Assembly (NCBI GenBank): GCA_000151295.1
Contig: GG745332.1
Span: 1,523,891 to 1,587,890, forward strand
DNA: 64,000 nucleotides
Reading direction: 5' to 3'
DNA from: Allomyces macrogynus ATCC 38327
Taxonomy: Eukaryota > Blastocladiomycota > Blastocladiomycetes > Blastocladiales > Blastocladiaceae
Shown here: one piece after another, positions 44,016 through 54,834 of the stretch
Layout of the letters: each line of letters opens with the position of its first letter
How positions within the stretch are numbered: the first letter of the stretch is position 1
Translations under genes and position numbers: made by a program
Notes under the pieces: model-generated
What the model was told of the DNA's origin: nothing
Databases searched by the model: none
What the model saw: the letters and a program-made list of their open reading frames with translations, nothing else

Positions 44016-45050
44016 ATGTTCAGCAGCATGTTTGGCTCGACGACGACGACCTCGACGACGCGCGGCAAGGTGTTTGTGACCGAGGGCGACGCGTGGGTCG
44101 GGTTCTACGCGGCCTACTCGCTCATCAAGCAGGGCCAGTTCACCAAGGTGCTCGTCGGCGTGCGCAAGGACCGCCGCCGCGACTCGGACCTGATCCAGCA
44201 GCTCGAGTCGATGGGCGCCGAGATTGTCGAGTACGACCCGACGTCGGCGACGGGCAACTGGGCGCAGCATCTCGCCGGCGTCACCAGCATGGTGCTCGTG
44301 CCGATCCACGACGTCAACAAGATGGCCGAGTACTCGATCAACGTGCTCAAGGCCGCCGACCGCGAGCAGGCGTGCAAGCACCTGGTCCTGTGGTCGTGCC
44401 TCGGCGCCGGGCTCGTGCAGGGTGGGCCCGCCGGCGGCCAAAAGGACGAGGCCATTTTCCGCCAGTTCTACGAGATTGAGCAGGCCGTGCGCGGCTGCCA
44501 GCAGCTCGACCAGTGGGTGACGCTGCGGCTCGGCTTTCTGATGCAGCAGTTCTTTGCGCTGTCGAACGTCATGCAGAACCGCGGCCTGTTCCCGCTGACG
44601 TCCAAGACGGGCAAGCTCGCGCCGGTCAACCTCAAGGACATTGGCCACGCGACGGCGACGCTGCTCGCCGATCCAAACACCATCAAGAAGCACCACGGCC
44701 AGACGCTGATCTTGACGGGCACGCACGCCGTCTCGGGCCCGCAGCTCGTCGAGATTGCCAACCAGACGCTCGACGCGCAGATCCAGTTCCAGGAGGTCTC
44801 GGTCGACCAGATGCGCGAGATTCTCGGCAAGAACGACAAGGTGGACGAGGCCGACCTGTGCATCTTCATGGGGTACCTGTGCCTGCTCAAGGCCAACAAG
44901 CTCGACGTCGTCACCAAGGACCTGACCAACCTGATTGGCCGCGAGCCCGCCGACATCAAGACCTTCTTCAAGGAGAACCGCGACTCGTTCCGCCCGCACC
45001 GGTCGCACATGGACGCGCGCGTGCTGCGCGAGGTCGCGCGCTCGCAGTAA
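44016..45050 (+). CDS. NmrA-like family protein, copy 1
   Basis: Atypical SDR fold with an NmrA-type C-terminal half; 344 residues, intronless. The N-terminal Rossmann segment GKVFVTEGDAWVGFYAAYSL has lost most of the GxxGxxG dinucleotide loop: TGATGxxG is replaced by TEGDAWVG. The rest fits the family: LVGVRKDRRRDSDLIQQLE, SMVLVPIHDVNKMAEYSINV, HLVLWSCLGAG, FYEIEQAVRGC and LAPVNLKDIGHATATLLADP. LTGTHAVSGPQLVEIANQTL and the terminal NLIGREPADIKTFFKENRD also fit. NmrA proteins act as NAD(P) sensors or reductases; which applies here is unknown. An identical protein is encoded at 52569-53603 on the other strand. Confidence 0.9.
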   Translation: MFSSMFGSTTTTSTTRGKVFVTEGDAWVGFYAAYSLIKQGQFTKVLVGVRKDRRRDSDLIQQLESMGAEIVEYDPTSATGNWAQHLAGVTSMVLVPIHDVNKMAEYSINVLKAADREQACKHLVLWSCLGAGLVQGGPAGGQKDEAIFRQFYEIEQAVRGCQQLDQWVTLRLGFLMQQFFALSNVMQNRGLFPLTSKTGKLAPVNLKDIGHATATLLADPNTIKKHHGQTLILTGTHAVSGPQLVEIANQTLDAQIQFQEVSVDQMREILGKNDKVDEADLCIFMGYLCLLKANKLDVVTKDLTNLIGREPADIKTFFKENRDSFRPHRSHMDARVLREVARSQ

Positions 45051-45324
45051 GTCGGGTCGGCGCGGGTCGACCGGGCCGCGCGGTCGATTGTCGGTCGGTC
45101 TGTTTGGCGCTCCGCTGCGCCAAGAGTCGCTTGCGATTGTGTGATTCCTCCCTTCGCCCTCTTCGTATTCCTCGATAAAACCATGCCGATCGGTTGATGT
45201 TTCTCGCTCTCTCTCCCAACCATTCCTGCAAGCCGCTGGGTGCAACGTCGTCTTTCTTCCCTTGTCTGTTGTGGTGATCATGGGGTTTTTGGACCAAGAT
45301 AAAATGTACAGCGGTGCTCTTCTT

Positions 45325-47206
45325 CTCCATTTGCATGTTCTTTGCGCTCGCGGGCCGCTTCGCAATGTGGCTGCGTCGTGTGAAGTACCCGCTGCGTTGC
45401 GCTCTACTCTCCTTGGCAGTTTGAGTCGTAACCGTGCTTCCTGGACTTGCATCCACCGCGTCGCGACATGATTGCATTGGCGCGGGCATTGCGCACGAAT
45501 CAGTCATGCATGACGTTGACGGTCGCGCGCAAGCGTGGTCGGCAGATGTTCAAGGTCAGAATGTGTTCTGCCATTTGCACCCGCCCGCGCGTCAGCCGGA
45601 GCGTCATCGTGCGGCCCTTGGCATCGTACGCTGACGGGGGCGTCAGAGCGGCTACAAAGCATGCACGTCGAGACCGCTCGCTGCCCATCTGAATCAGGTG
45701 GAACCCAAACACTGTATGTACGTTTGCCCAAATTCCATGGCCGAGATGCAGTTCTAGGGGTGAGCTCAAGGTGTTGCAGAAGTCTTGATCAACAAAGTGA
45801 ACGGAGCGGGCGCTCAATCTTGGCCGGCGGTGTTAGTTTTTGCTCATCCTGCACCATGACGCTAGGCCTGGACTACGTATGACAACGTCGCTGGACGTCA
45901 CATTCATCCTTGCCTCGATGCAGATGCCGCCGCTTGCATTCATGGCCCCAGTGGCCTCGCTTCTGCTTTGAGCTGCAATATTCGCTTTGCCCCCAATGCA
46001 TCAGCGACAAGGCAGCATCGCCAGCAACAGTTGTTGGCCTCGAATCGCCACGACAATTACACGCGCATTGCTCGCGGCTCCTGCCCAGTGGAGACGGCGC
46101 GGATACTCCTTCAGCCGCATGATCCAGCGACGCGGCTGTCGTCACACTCGGCAAGAAGGCTATTTTCGGCCCTGTACTGCTTGTAGGTTTCGTAGAGGAC
46201 GCGCGGAAGGCGCTGGCTGCCCGACTGCGGCGATGCGCAAGTGGTGGCTGTGTGTGAAGGCGCACTGGCTTAAGTTCAGCTCAAGGCCATGTCGTCTTGA
46301 AAGGAGCCCAGCATTGCAAACATCAGGCAGCGTTGAGAGTTGGGACCAAGTCGGATCAAATCGCTGCGAGAGGAAGAACGCGTCGTGGCAAGGTCACCAT
46401 GATGCCCATGACAACACACTTCGTGTCACTTTACAGCACTTGCTTGCCATTTGCAGCCGCCGCAACAAATATATCTGAGCCATGGCCCGCTCAAACAGTG
46501 AAAAGGTACCCACCTCACGATCATCAACTCTTGCGGGCCGCTCCAGGTCGAACACGTTGCGACACGTTGCGTCCTTCTGAAGCAGGACTTCGCAATGCAA
46601 GCAGCACAAGGCAACGACAATGCCAAATCTTTTGTGCTGGAGCTTGCTCGCGATGCGCATGCTTACCATGTCCCCAAATCAAATAAGAAATCAGAGAATG
46701 AGAGATGCATTGGTCCACTACGATCTGATTTAATCTAGCTTAATTTTGAGGTGCATCGAACTTTGGCAGTGTTCAAGCAACGTCTTGAACTGTCGGTCCC
46801 ATTGCGAAGATGAGACGTGCACGATGCAAACCTCAACAGCCCTGTCTCAAATGTTTAGACACTGGTCTTTTCACTTTGTTATGTCAAGCGAGTGTGAGTG
46901 GCGCAGCGTTCTCTGTTTTTGTCAGCTATTCGTACATTTCACGTCGATAGTTCTGCGCTCAGATTGCACTTTTGGGATGCCTAGGATCAGCGGTTACTTC
47001 TCCACCGTCAGTACTTGCAGCGCAGACTTGAAATGACATCTTTCCCCCCCCCCCCCCCCAGGAACATCACGACCAAGTTTAAGACACTTCAGACAGCCAA
47101 GCCATTCGGCCAGACAACATTTGCTCGCACAATTGGTTCCCTTTATGCATTCTACAGACTGGCAATAATCCTCGCCCACTCAGATTTGAGGCCACTGCGA
47201 ACAATC
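45325..47206. other. Inverted-repeat spacer, left part
   Basis: No intact gene recognised. The first ~400 bp after the arm show diverged similarity to the equivalent flank of the right arm, sharing GCTTCCTGGA, GTCGCGCGCAAGCG and related words. A 16-nt poly-C run lies at 47044-47059. Confidence 0.45.
47044..47059 (+). repeat. Poly-C run (16 nt)
   Basis: Uninterrupted C16 in the inverted-repeat spacer. Confidence 0.9.
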
Positions 47207-47932
47207 TCACACGATTTGCGGGAGTGGCCATGCCACCGCTTGCTGGCATGCCACCTGTCTAGAATGATTCAAAATAACCACATCGACGCCAAATGAATCA
47301 GAAAACTTGCGTCCGAAATGCAACTTCAGGATCTTGGCATGATCAAGCGTTACTTTGGGCAGCAGGTCGAGAGCGTCCAGGTGCAGCTGCAACAAGTCGA
47401 ATCAGAGCAGGTCGTGCTCAGTATTCGCGACACCCTCAATGAAATTCAGAAGGACCGACAATGCAATATTGGTGCCGCTGTGCCACAGCATAGAGACCAT
47501 TGTGGGTGGTAGATTGAGCTGGTCCAACGTGTCACGCAAGGACGCGCCTGAGAGATTAGTGTCATCAGCGTCGAGCCAGGTCGGCAAGACTGTGCCCGCC
47601 GTCAACAGGGCTTCAAGAATGTGGTAGATCCAGGCGACGAGGCGTGACGACCGTTCGAGCGGCGTTGATACGCGCCGATAATGCCGGTCGCGGATCATGA
47701 CAGCTAAGTACAGTCGCGCCTTGAGGTGCCGCTCGCCCCGCGCGACAACTGCATCTCCTTGCGATGCGATCGGACTTGGCGGCCGAGCATTGACGCTGGG
47801 AGCGGTGTTGCGACCGAAAACCCGCGCGACAGATTGTAGATCTTCAATAACTGCTCGGCTGTATCGGGCACGCGACTGAGAAACATCGATTCCTTGCCTT
47901 GAAATCGCATAAACGCGTCCATGTCGGGTCAC
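47207..47932 (-). pseudogene. Fragment of the unknown repeated family (copy B)
   Basis: Two adjoining minus-strand frames. The first, 47932-47402, contains AVIEDLQSVARVFGRNTAPS, HLKARLYLAVMIRDRHYRRV and MLWHSGTNIALSVLLNFIEG. The second, 47395-47207, contains LHLDALDLLPKVTLDHAKIL. It is the more complete relative of the fragment at 33.6 kb. It may be a real gene with an intron near 47400, but I see no certain start, so I class it as a probable pseudogene or exon set. Confidence 0.4.
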
Positions 47933-47995
47933 ACCACATCGTCGATGCCATGGTCATGGCCATAGCACCGAAATGCCTCGTAACAATTTTGCCGC

Positions 47996-48754
47996 TTACA
48001 TGAGCAGACGGTGCGGCGATTCCGGGGAGAAAATCGTGTCCGTCGCGAGCTGCAACAACATGTAGTAGAGCTGGCCGCAGAGCCACGGGTGCAAGTCGAA
48101 AAACTGCGACGCGAGCCACCTGTCGCGCGACTTGTTCCCATTCTCATCCGGATCCATGAAGTCGAGCGCCTTGAGCATACCAATCAGGCTGCGCATGGGC
48201 ACCAGAACGTCCTTCTGATCACCGTTCACGCAATAGTTCTTCGCGGCCAGCCCGAGCCGCAAACGCGTCGACTTGAGCTCACTCCGACCGTTCAAAACGT
48301 CCCGGCCGAGAATCTCATGCACGTCGAGCAAAGATTGCGTCGCGACCAAGAGCGTTAACGTCATTTTCTCAATCGAAACAAATTTGAGCATCACCTCGGC
48401 CAAAACGTCGTTGAAAAGATGCTGCTTGGTGGCCGGGTGCTGCGCGTACAACATAATGGCCTCTGACAGCGCAGTCAGCAGCTCAATCTGGTGGAAGGTA
48501 CGGGCTTGCTGCGACAATGGCTGGTGGGCGTCCCTGGCGGTGTGGGCGGGTGTGGACGGGTGTGGGCGGGTGTGGGCGGGCATGTGATCAAAGCCATCAA
48601 GCCGTTCTCGCTTCAACCGCTTGCAACAGGTTGATGGGACGATGGGAACCCAGATCATGGGAGCGTCCACCAGACCACGCTGCATGGGTTTGAATCTGGA
48701 CAAAGACTGAGCAATGGAGAGAACTATTGGTCGCTCAATTATACGTGTGTTCAT
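47996..48754 (-). CDS. Hypothetical protein (unknown family)
   Basis: Frame of 252 codons from ATG 48754 to a stop at 47996. The part from about 48508 onward looks genuinely coding: IELLTALSEAIMLYAQHPAT, VSIEKMTLTLLVATQSLLDV, DVLVPMRSLIGMLKALDFMD and FFDLHPWLCGQLYYMLLQLA. It is mostly helical with a hydrophobic C-terminal third. The first ~80 residues include a low-complexity Pro/His/Thr stretch made by the G-rich minisatellite and may be 5' UTR or an intron. No family recognised. Confidence 0.5.
   Translation of the reverse strand: MNTRIIERPIVLSIAQSLSRFKPMQRGLVDAPMIWVPIVPSTCCKRLKRERLDGFDHMPAHTRPHPSTPAHTARDAHQPLSQQARTFHQIELLTALSEAIMLYAQHPATKQHLFNDVLAEVMLKFVSIEKMTLTLLVATQSLLDVHEILGRDVLNGRSELKSTRLRLGLAAKNYCVNGDQKDVLVPMRSLIGMLKALDFMDPDENGNKSRDRWLASQFFDLHPWLCGQLYYMLLQLATDTIFSPESPHRLLM
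48541..48580 (+). repeat. (TGTGGGCGGG)4 minisatellite, G-quadruplex candidate
   Basis: Four near-perfect 10-mers, one with a single substitution (TGTGGACGGG). At least four closely spaced GGG runs on the plus strand meet the usual G4 pattern. It lies in the 5' part of the hypothetical ORF. Confidence 0.85.
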
Positions 48755-48936
48755 AGCTTGTGCGCTCAATGGAATTTATTTACATTCGCGCATTCCCCTC
48801 TCTCGTTTTGTTGAAGTCAATACCAAGCTGCATGACAGTATAAGCGGATAGTATATCCTGATCTCTTGCCAGGTCCTACTGCCCGGCGCATCAATGTAAA
48901 TGCGACCAATCATTGTATTGAGTCGGCTCAGATCCA

Positions 48937-50464
48937 TCATAATTTCGCGGCTATCTCGATACTGTCACGACCTGGAATCTGATCTGCGCCGACTGCCCGC
49001 GCCATGGCATCGACAAGCGCCACGATCGCTGTGTTCGAATTGAACGTGTGCAAGCACAAACGAATCCGTTCGGCACCCCTGGGCACGGTCGGTGCGCGGA
49101 TTGGGAGCGTGTACCACCCTTGCTCGCGCAGATCGCGCGCGATCCGGACCACGGCCGCGTTGCCGCCCGCGACACGGATTCCTTGGATGTGCGTGGTGGA
49201 CGGGACGAGATCGAGTGACGGATACCGAGAGCAGGCGGAGCTGAATGTGGCGATTCGTAATTGTAGATCGCGCTGGAGCTACAGAACGCGTTGCCAAGGT
49301 GAGCTCACGTTTGTCCGGAGATGGCAACCACCGGCGACGCGATCCGGTGGACAAAGTGCCGCACCTGGTCGGCGTGCTCTTCGAGGAACGTGTAGGCGCA
49401 CTCGATGGCAATCAGCGCACTGGTCGGCATCATGGTCGAGTAAACGAGTGGGCGCGCATAGTTGATCAGGAAGTCGCGCACGGCTGCTGAGCAAAGGAAC
49501 ACGGCTAGATGGAACGAGAAGCAGGTCAGGCCGCGTTACTTAACTCCGTTGGCGGCAATGAGGTGTGGTATTCACCTCCATGGCACCCGATGCCCTTGCC
49601 AAACGTGTGCAGCCGGAACGGGATCTTTTCTTCGAGGCCAAGTTCGCACACGAGCCCAGCGCCGTTGAGCCCCATGGCGCCCGACGAATGTGCCTTGATG
49701 ACCAAAAGCAAGCATCAAATTGGAAGTGCATGAGTAATCGAGTCATGTTGCCAACGAACCTCGTCCACAATCAAATGCACATTGACGTCTCCGAGCTCCT
49801 CAATCATGCCCACCAGCTCGCGTAGCGGCGCGACCGTTCCGTCCATCGAGTAGACTGCCTCGACCGCAATGAAAATCGAGCACGGCCTGGCGACCCCATC
49901 CGCCAATTCCCGTTCCCGCTCAGCAACAATCACGTCCCGGACAGCACTCACGTCAGCATGCGGAACGGTGATGTGCCGCGGCGCACGATTCGGTTTCCGG
50001 CCCACGCCCAACCGCACACCGTCCCAGACACTCGCGTGCACAAATTCGTCGAGCACAATCAGATCCCCTGGCTGCGGCAGCGTCGCAAGCACGGCCAGAT
50101 TGGCTGCGTAACCGGAATTGAACAGCAGCGCCGCTTCCGCGCCGTGCAATCGTGCGAGCCGCGCTTCAAGAGCCGATGCGCGGGGCGTGTGCCCCGACAG
50201 GAGCCGCGACCCGGTTGCGCCGTGTGGCTGCGGCGCAGTGCCGTCTGCGCTCGATGCTGCGACAGTCGCAGCATGGATTGCCGAGGCAAGGGCTGGCGAG
50301 TGTGCGAGTCCGAGGTAATCGTTGGAAGCAAAGTCGCGGTCGATCGTGTACGTCGGGTCCGTCAACGTGCGGGCGAGCGAGCGGGCGCGCCGCGATGCTA
50401 GCGCTCGGTCGACGTGCGTGAAGAATGTGGGCGCGGGTATCCCTGTTGTCGCTGTTGGGTCCAT
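48937..50464 (-). CDS. bioF: 8-amino-7-oxononanoate synthase (biotin synthesis), PTS1-tagged
   Basis: PLP enzyme condensing pimeloyl thioester with alanine in biotin synthesis. Exons 50464-49760, 49693-49576, 49504-49309 and 49240-48937 give 440 residues. Diagnostic stretches: DFASNDYLGLAHSP, GATGSRLLSGHTPRASALEA, LHGAEAALLFNSGYAANLAV, DEFVHASVWDGVRLG and LIVDEAHSSGAMGLNGAGL (PLP Asp/His). The lysine region is FRLHTFGKGIGCHGA, and STTHIQGIRVAGGNAAVVRI follows. The C-terminus is IAAKL; the terminal AKL is a PTS1-like peroxisomal signal, in keeping with peroxisomal BioF in filamentous fungi. 5-aminolevulinate synthase or KBL are related but fit less well. The gene sits in the spacer of the inverted repeat. 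Confidence 0.9.
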
Positions 50465-52294
50465 GGCGTCAGCTTGCAAAGGTCGTTGGAGAGAAGAGAG
50501 GCAAAGCGATGAAAGTCGAAATGATCGTTGTTCCCCAACACGATCACACAGATGAGGCTGGAGATGCGTGCGGCGAGCGCCCTGCTGTTAGTCACGCCGG
50601 CCACCTGATCTCGTACAAAAATCTCAGCGCTTTCTTCCAAGTTTTCCATCTCATGCAGGCTGTACAGGCACGGACAGGCGTCGATGTCGCAGCTCGTGAT
50701 GCCGTCCGCAAGTGGGAAAAGTTACGGTTTGAGGGGCTGTTGCGCCAGGAGGTTGTGAAACGACCTTGACCGATATCCTGTTGGAACCATCAAGAATCAG
50801 AAGCACTTGGTCAGATTGCCTGTCATGCAGACTGACGGCAGTTCGATTAGCTTTGGATCAGCGGTTGGCAATTGTACATGAGCCAAGACGCATCAGCGGC
50901 CGCCCTGACCGCATCTTTCGCCCTGCTGCTGGTGCAAAGTGATCTATAATACAAACGAGGACGGGAATCCCGTGAGTGGTGTGTCAGCGAAGCAGCCTTT
51001 CACGCCTCCACGTCACCAAGCGGAAACGGGCGTACCAGTACGATACTTTATCACTCCACACCTCCGCACATCTCCCCTGACAGCAAAACGTCGGCCAGCC
51101 ACCTTGCCACGACCGCGACCTGCACACCACCTCAAACATTCCTTGAGCGAGTGAATTTGCACCGAAAATGGCACACGAGTATTCGCACTCAGTTGTATGA
51201 TTATTTGCGCTAAGTTGCACTTCCCTCTCACGCCCAGCTGCACGACAGCACCCACGCTCAGCTTGCGCGGCGAATCCTCGCTTTCAGAATCCCGCCACTT
51301 GATTTCGTTTCGATTGATCCACTGTGAACGACATGGAGCCGTTGTTCTTGGGTGGCCCTGGCAGTATTGGCAAAATGGTCATGAACAAGGCGCTTGCTGT
51401 GTGCTCAATGCAGGACAAAAATGGCCGGTTTTATGGGTGCAGTTGCAGTTGCTGCAGCGTTGTCGGTTATTGCAGCAACGTTGCAAGGGCAAGGGCAAGG
51501 CTAAACGTCTCGTGCCCGTGACGCGCAACGCCAAACGCAGCGGCAAGCTCAAGGATGCTGAGCAGAACACGCTGCTGGTACCGTCCTTGTCGTCTGATCA
51601 GGATGGGGGCAGACACAAGCATTCCGCGCGTCATTGTCAAGGTCGACGATGATATTTGCGCTCAAGATCGCCGACGCGGAAAACATTTCTCACTCGTTCA
51701 CTGTAGGGCCATGGGCGTTACCCATTCGACCTCTAAGATCGTGCCCATGCTCCTCTCTCCTCCTGGTAACAAAGGGTGCGAAATTATGATAAATGGCTTT
51801 TGGTGAGCTGGGAGGCAATCCGCTCGCCCCATGAACGCGAACCTCATGGAGCTCCTTCGGCCTCAAGTGCTTGGACCAAAGAGGACAGATGGTCAGCGGC
51901 ACATATCTGAGCGTGCATACGGTTATTCAAGAGCGGATTTGACCGTGATGCCGAAGTCCGCAAGTTGACACACTGGCTGATGTGTAATGAAGAACGGGTC
52001 GGCAGCATGCATTTTGACTGAATGTACGGCGGCTGCGCTTGCGCGCGACCGACATCGGTCAAGACCAATTCTTGGGCATTGCCCCGCGCCGACAAATTCA
52101 TACATATCACCGGGGCGGGAGATGCGAATCCAGGAAGCGCGACGCGCATCAAATGACAACAAGAATGCAGCAGCAAAACAGCCCGTGGCTTTACACAATG
52201 TAACCGGTTCAGAATGGAAACCAACAGCAGCGCGCAAAGACGAGATGAACCAAGGTGATGTCCACCGTGCTGCGCAAACGAAACGATAATAGAA
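50465..52294. other. Inverted-repeat spacer, right part
   Basis: No intact gene recognised. A minus-strand frame at 50649-50398 (AARISSLICVIVLGNNDHFD) has LRR-like texture and may be another relic. The last ~400 bp show diverged similarity to the left-arm flank. Confidence 0.4.
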
Positions 52295-52568
52295 AAGAAG
52301 AGCACCGCTGTACATTTTATCTTGGTCCAAAAACCCCATGATCACCACAACAGACAAGGGAAGAAAGACGACGTTGCACCCAGCGGCTTGCAGGAATGGT
52401 TGGGAGAGAGAGCGAGAAACATCAACCGATCGGCATGGTTTTATCGAGGAATACGAAGAGGGCGAAGGGAGGAATCACACAATCGCAAGCGACTCTTGGC
52501 GCAGCGGAGCGCCAAACAGACCGACCGACAATCGACCGCGCGGCCCGGTCGACCCGCGCCGACCCGAC

Positions 52569-53603
52569 TTACTGCGAGCGCGCGACCTCGCGCAGCACGC
52601 GCGCGTCCATGTGCGACCGGTGCGGGCGGAACGAGTCGCGGTTCTCCTTGAAGAAGGTCTTGATGTCGGCGGGCTCGCGGCCAATCAGGTTGGTCAGGTC
52701 CTTGGTGACGACGTCGAGCTTGTTGGCCTTGAGCAGGCACAGGTACCCCATGAAGATGCACAGGTCGGCCTCGTCCACCTTGTCGTTCTTGCCGAGAATC
52801 TCGCGCATCTGGTCGACCGAGACCTCCTGGAACTGGATCTGCGCGTCGAGCGTCTGGTTGGCAATCTCGACGAGCTGCGGGCCCGAGACGGCGTGCGTGC
52901 CCGTCAAGATCAGCGTCTGGCCGTGGTGCTTCTTGATGGTGTTTGGATCGGCGAGCAGCGTCGCCGTCGCGTGGCCAATGTCCTTGAGGTTGACCGGCGC
53001 GAGCTTGCCCGTCTTGGACGTCAGCGGGAACAGGCCGCGGTTCTGCATGACGTTCGACAGCGCAAAGAACTGCTGCATCAGAAAGCCGAGCCGCAGCGTC
53101 ACCCACTGGTCGAGCTGCTGGCAGCCGCGCACGGCCTGCTCAATCTCGTAGAACTGGCGGAAAATGGCCTCGTCCTTTTGGCCGCCGGCGGGCCCACCCT
53201 GCACGAGCCCGGCGCCGAGGCACGACCACAGGACCAGGTGCTTGCACGCCTGCTCGCGGTCGGCGGCCTTGAGCACGTTGATCGAGTACTCGGCCATCTT
53301 GTTGACGTCGTGGATCGGCACGAGCACCATGCTGGTGACGCCGGCGAGATGCTGCGCCCAGTTGCCCGTCGCCGACGTCGGGTCGTACTCGACAATCTCG
53401 GCGCCCATCGACTCGAGCTGCTGGATCAGGTCCGAGTCGCGGCGGCGGTCCTTGCGCACGCCGACGAGCACCTTGGTGAACTGGCCCTGCTTGATGAGCG
53501 AGTAGGCCGCGTAGAACCCGACCCACGCGTCGCCCTCGGTCACAAACACCTTGCCGCGCGTCGTCGAGGTCGTCGTCGTCGAGCCAAACATGCTGCTGAA
53601 CAT
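52569..53603 (-). CDS. NmrA-like family protein, copy 2
   Basis: Encodes the same 344 residues as copy 1, with the same degenerate nucleotide-binding loop (TEGDAWVG) and the same CT-rich leader. The other frames over the CDS also translate identically, so the DNA appears identical. This points to a very recent duplication, gene conversion, or an assembly artefact. Its promoter arm includes the same TATA-like element. Confidence 0.9.
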   Translation of the reverse strand: MFSSMFGSTTTTSTTRGKVFVTEGDAWVGFYAAYSLIKQGQFTKVLVGVRKDRRRDSDLIQQLESMGAEIVEYDPTSATGNWAQHLAGVTSMVLVPIHDVNKMAEYSINVLKAADREQACKHLVLWSCLGAGLVQGGPAGGQKDEAIFRQFYEIEQAVRGCQQLDQWVTLRLGFLMQQFFALSNVMQNRGLFPLTSKTGKLAPVNLKDIGHATATLLADPNTIKKHHGQTLILTGTHAVSGPQLVEIANQTLDAQIQFQEVSVDQMREILGKNDKVDEADLCIFMGYLCLLKANKLDVVTKDLTNLIGREPADIKTFFKENRDSFRPHRSHMDARVLREVARSQ

Positions 53604-53607
53604 TCGT

Positions 53608-53732
<125 letters not shown>

Positions 53733-54057
53733 CTTGGTGGAGAGAGAAGGGGGTGCTGGTCGCGCAGGTACGAGCGGGGAGCGGGTACGGCGCGGGTGCG
53801 GGATTCAGAACAGATGCGGGTGCGTGTCCTGGCGAGTCGGCAATCGGCGCGGGGAGCGCGCGGTACTTATACGCGCGCGGGCAGGCAAGCGCGGGGGCGG
53901 GTGGGTGCGCAAGTCGGCGGTGCGCGACGCGAGCGAGTCGGCGATGCGCGAGCAACACTCGACATGGGCCGACGCGCGTTGGGCAGCGACACAAAGTGAC
54001 GCGCCGTGGATCTTGGGTCCGCACGGGTGGAGGCCGGGCGGTTGATCGGCGCGCGCG

Positions 54058-54492
54058 CGACCGAAGATGGAGCCAACACCGCCAGCCGCACGAGCGCGCT
54101 CAGGGCCGCCGACACTCGGCCGGTTTGACGGCGGGTGCTCGCCCCGGCGTCGTCCGCGGCCCCTGGATCCAGGTTGATGGTCATGAGTTCGTGCGCGGCC
54201 GCATGTCTCATGACGTGAGTGCGGTCGGCTGGCGCTGGGGCCGCGGAGCGTTCTGGAAAAGTGGAGCGAATGCAGGAGCTGGTCGTGGTGCCGAGGACGC
54301 GTGCGCGATGGCTCCATTTGGATCCGGGGCCGTGGTGGCGGGACTAAGGTCTTGGCAGCGGGCAGCGAGAAGGGAAGCGCAATGGCAGGTGCACCGCGTT
54401 GCGTCGCTGGCCAAGCTGCTCTGTGCCACGGCAATGTTGTGGCCGGTCGCGCAACCACCACTGACTCGACGACGGCGAGGTCGCTGACACGA

Positions 54493-54524
<32 letters not shown>

Positions 54525-54834
54525 ACGACAAGGAGGCCTCGACCACGGAACAACAGGACAGACAGGATGGGTTTCAGCATTTATCCGTTCACATCGCAAT
54601 AGGCAATTCTACATTTGATACAACGAGCAGCAGCGAGCGGTGGCAGCAGCAACAAAAACGAGCGGAGCGTGAACTACAATGATTTCCCATTTGGCTCGCT
54701 CGCGCGGGCGAGGAGCCCGCGCAAATGGCTGTGGGGCCACGCTTGCGGATGTGAGCAGCACCGCCGACGACATGCGACGCGATAGAGCAAGAGGAGAGCA
54801 TGTACAACGGCGGGCGCGCGACCGAAGCGACCGC
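54058..54834. other. Intergenic region with (GAC)n tract
   Basis: Contains a trinucleotide ACG/GAC run at 54490-54529 with one interruption. Open frames here are low complexity. It includes the 3' side of the SEL1-repeat gene and the distal upstream DNA of NmrA copy 2. Confidence 0.5.
54490..54529 (+). repeat. (ACG)n trinucleotide repeat
   Basis: About 13 units of GAC/ACG with one GGC interruption, in noncoding DNA. Confidence 0.85.
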
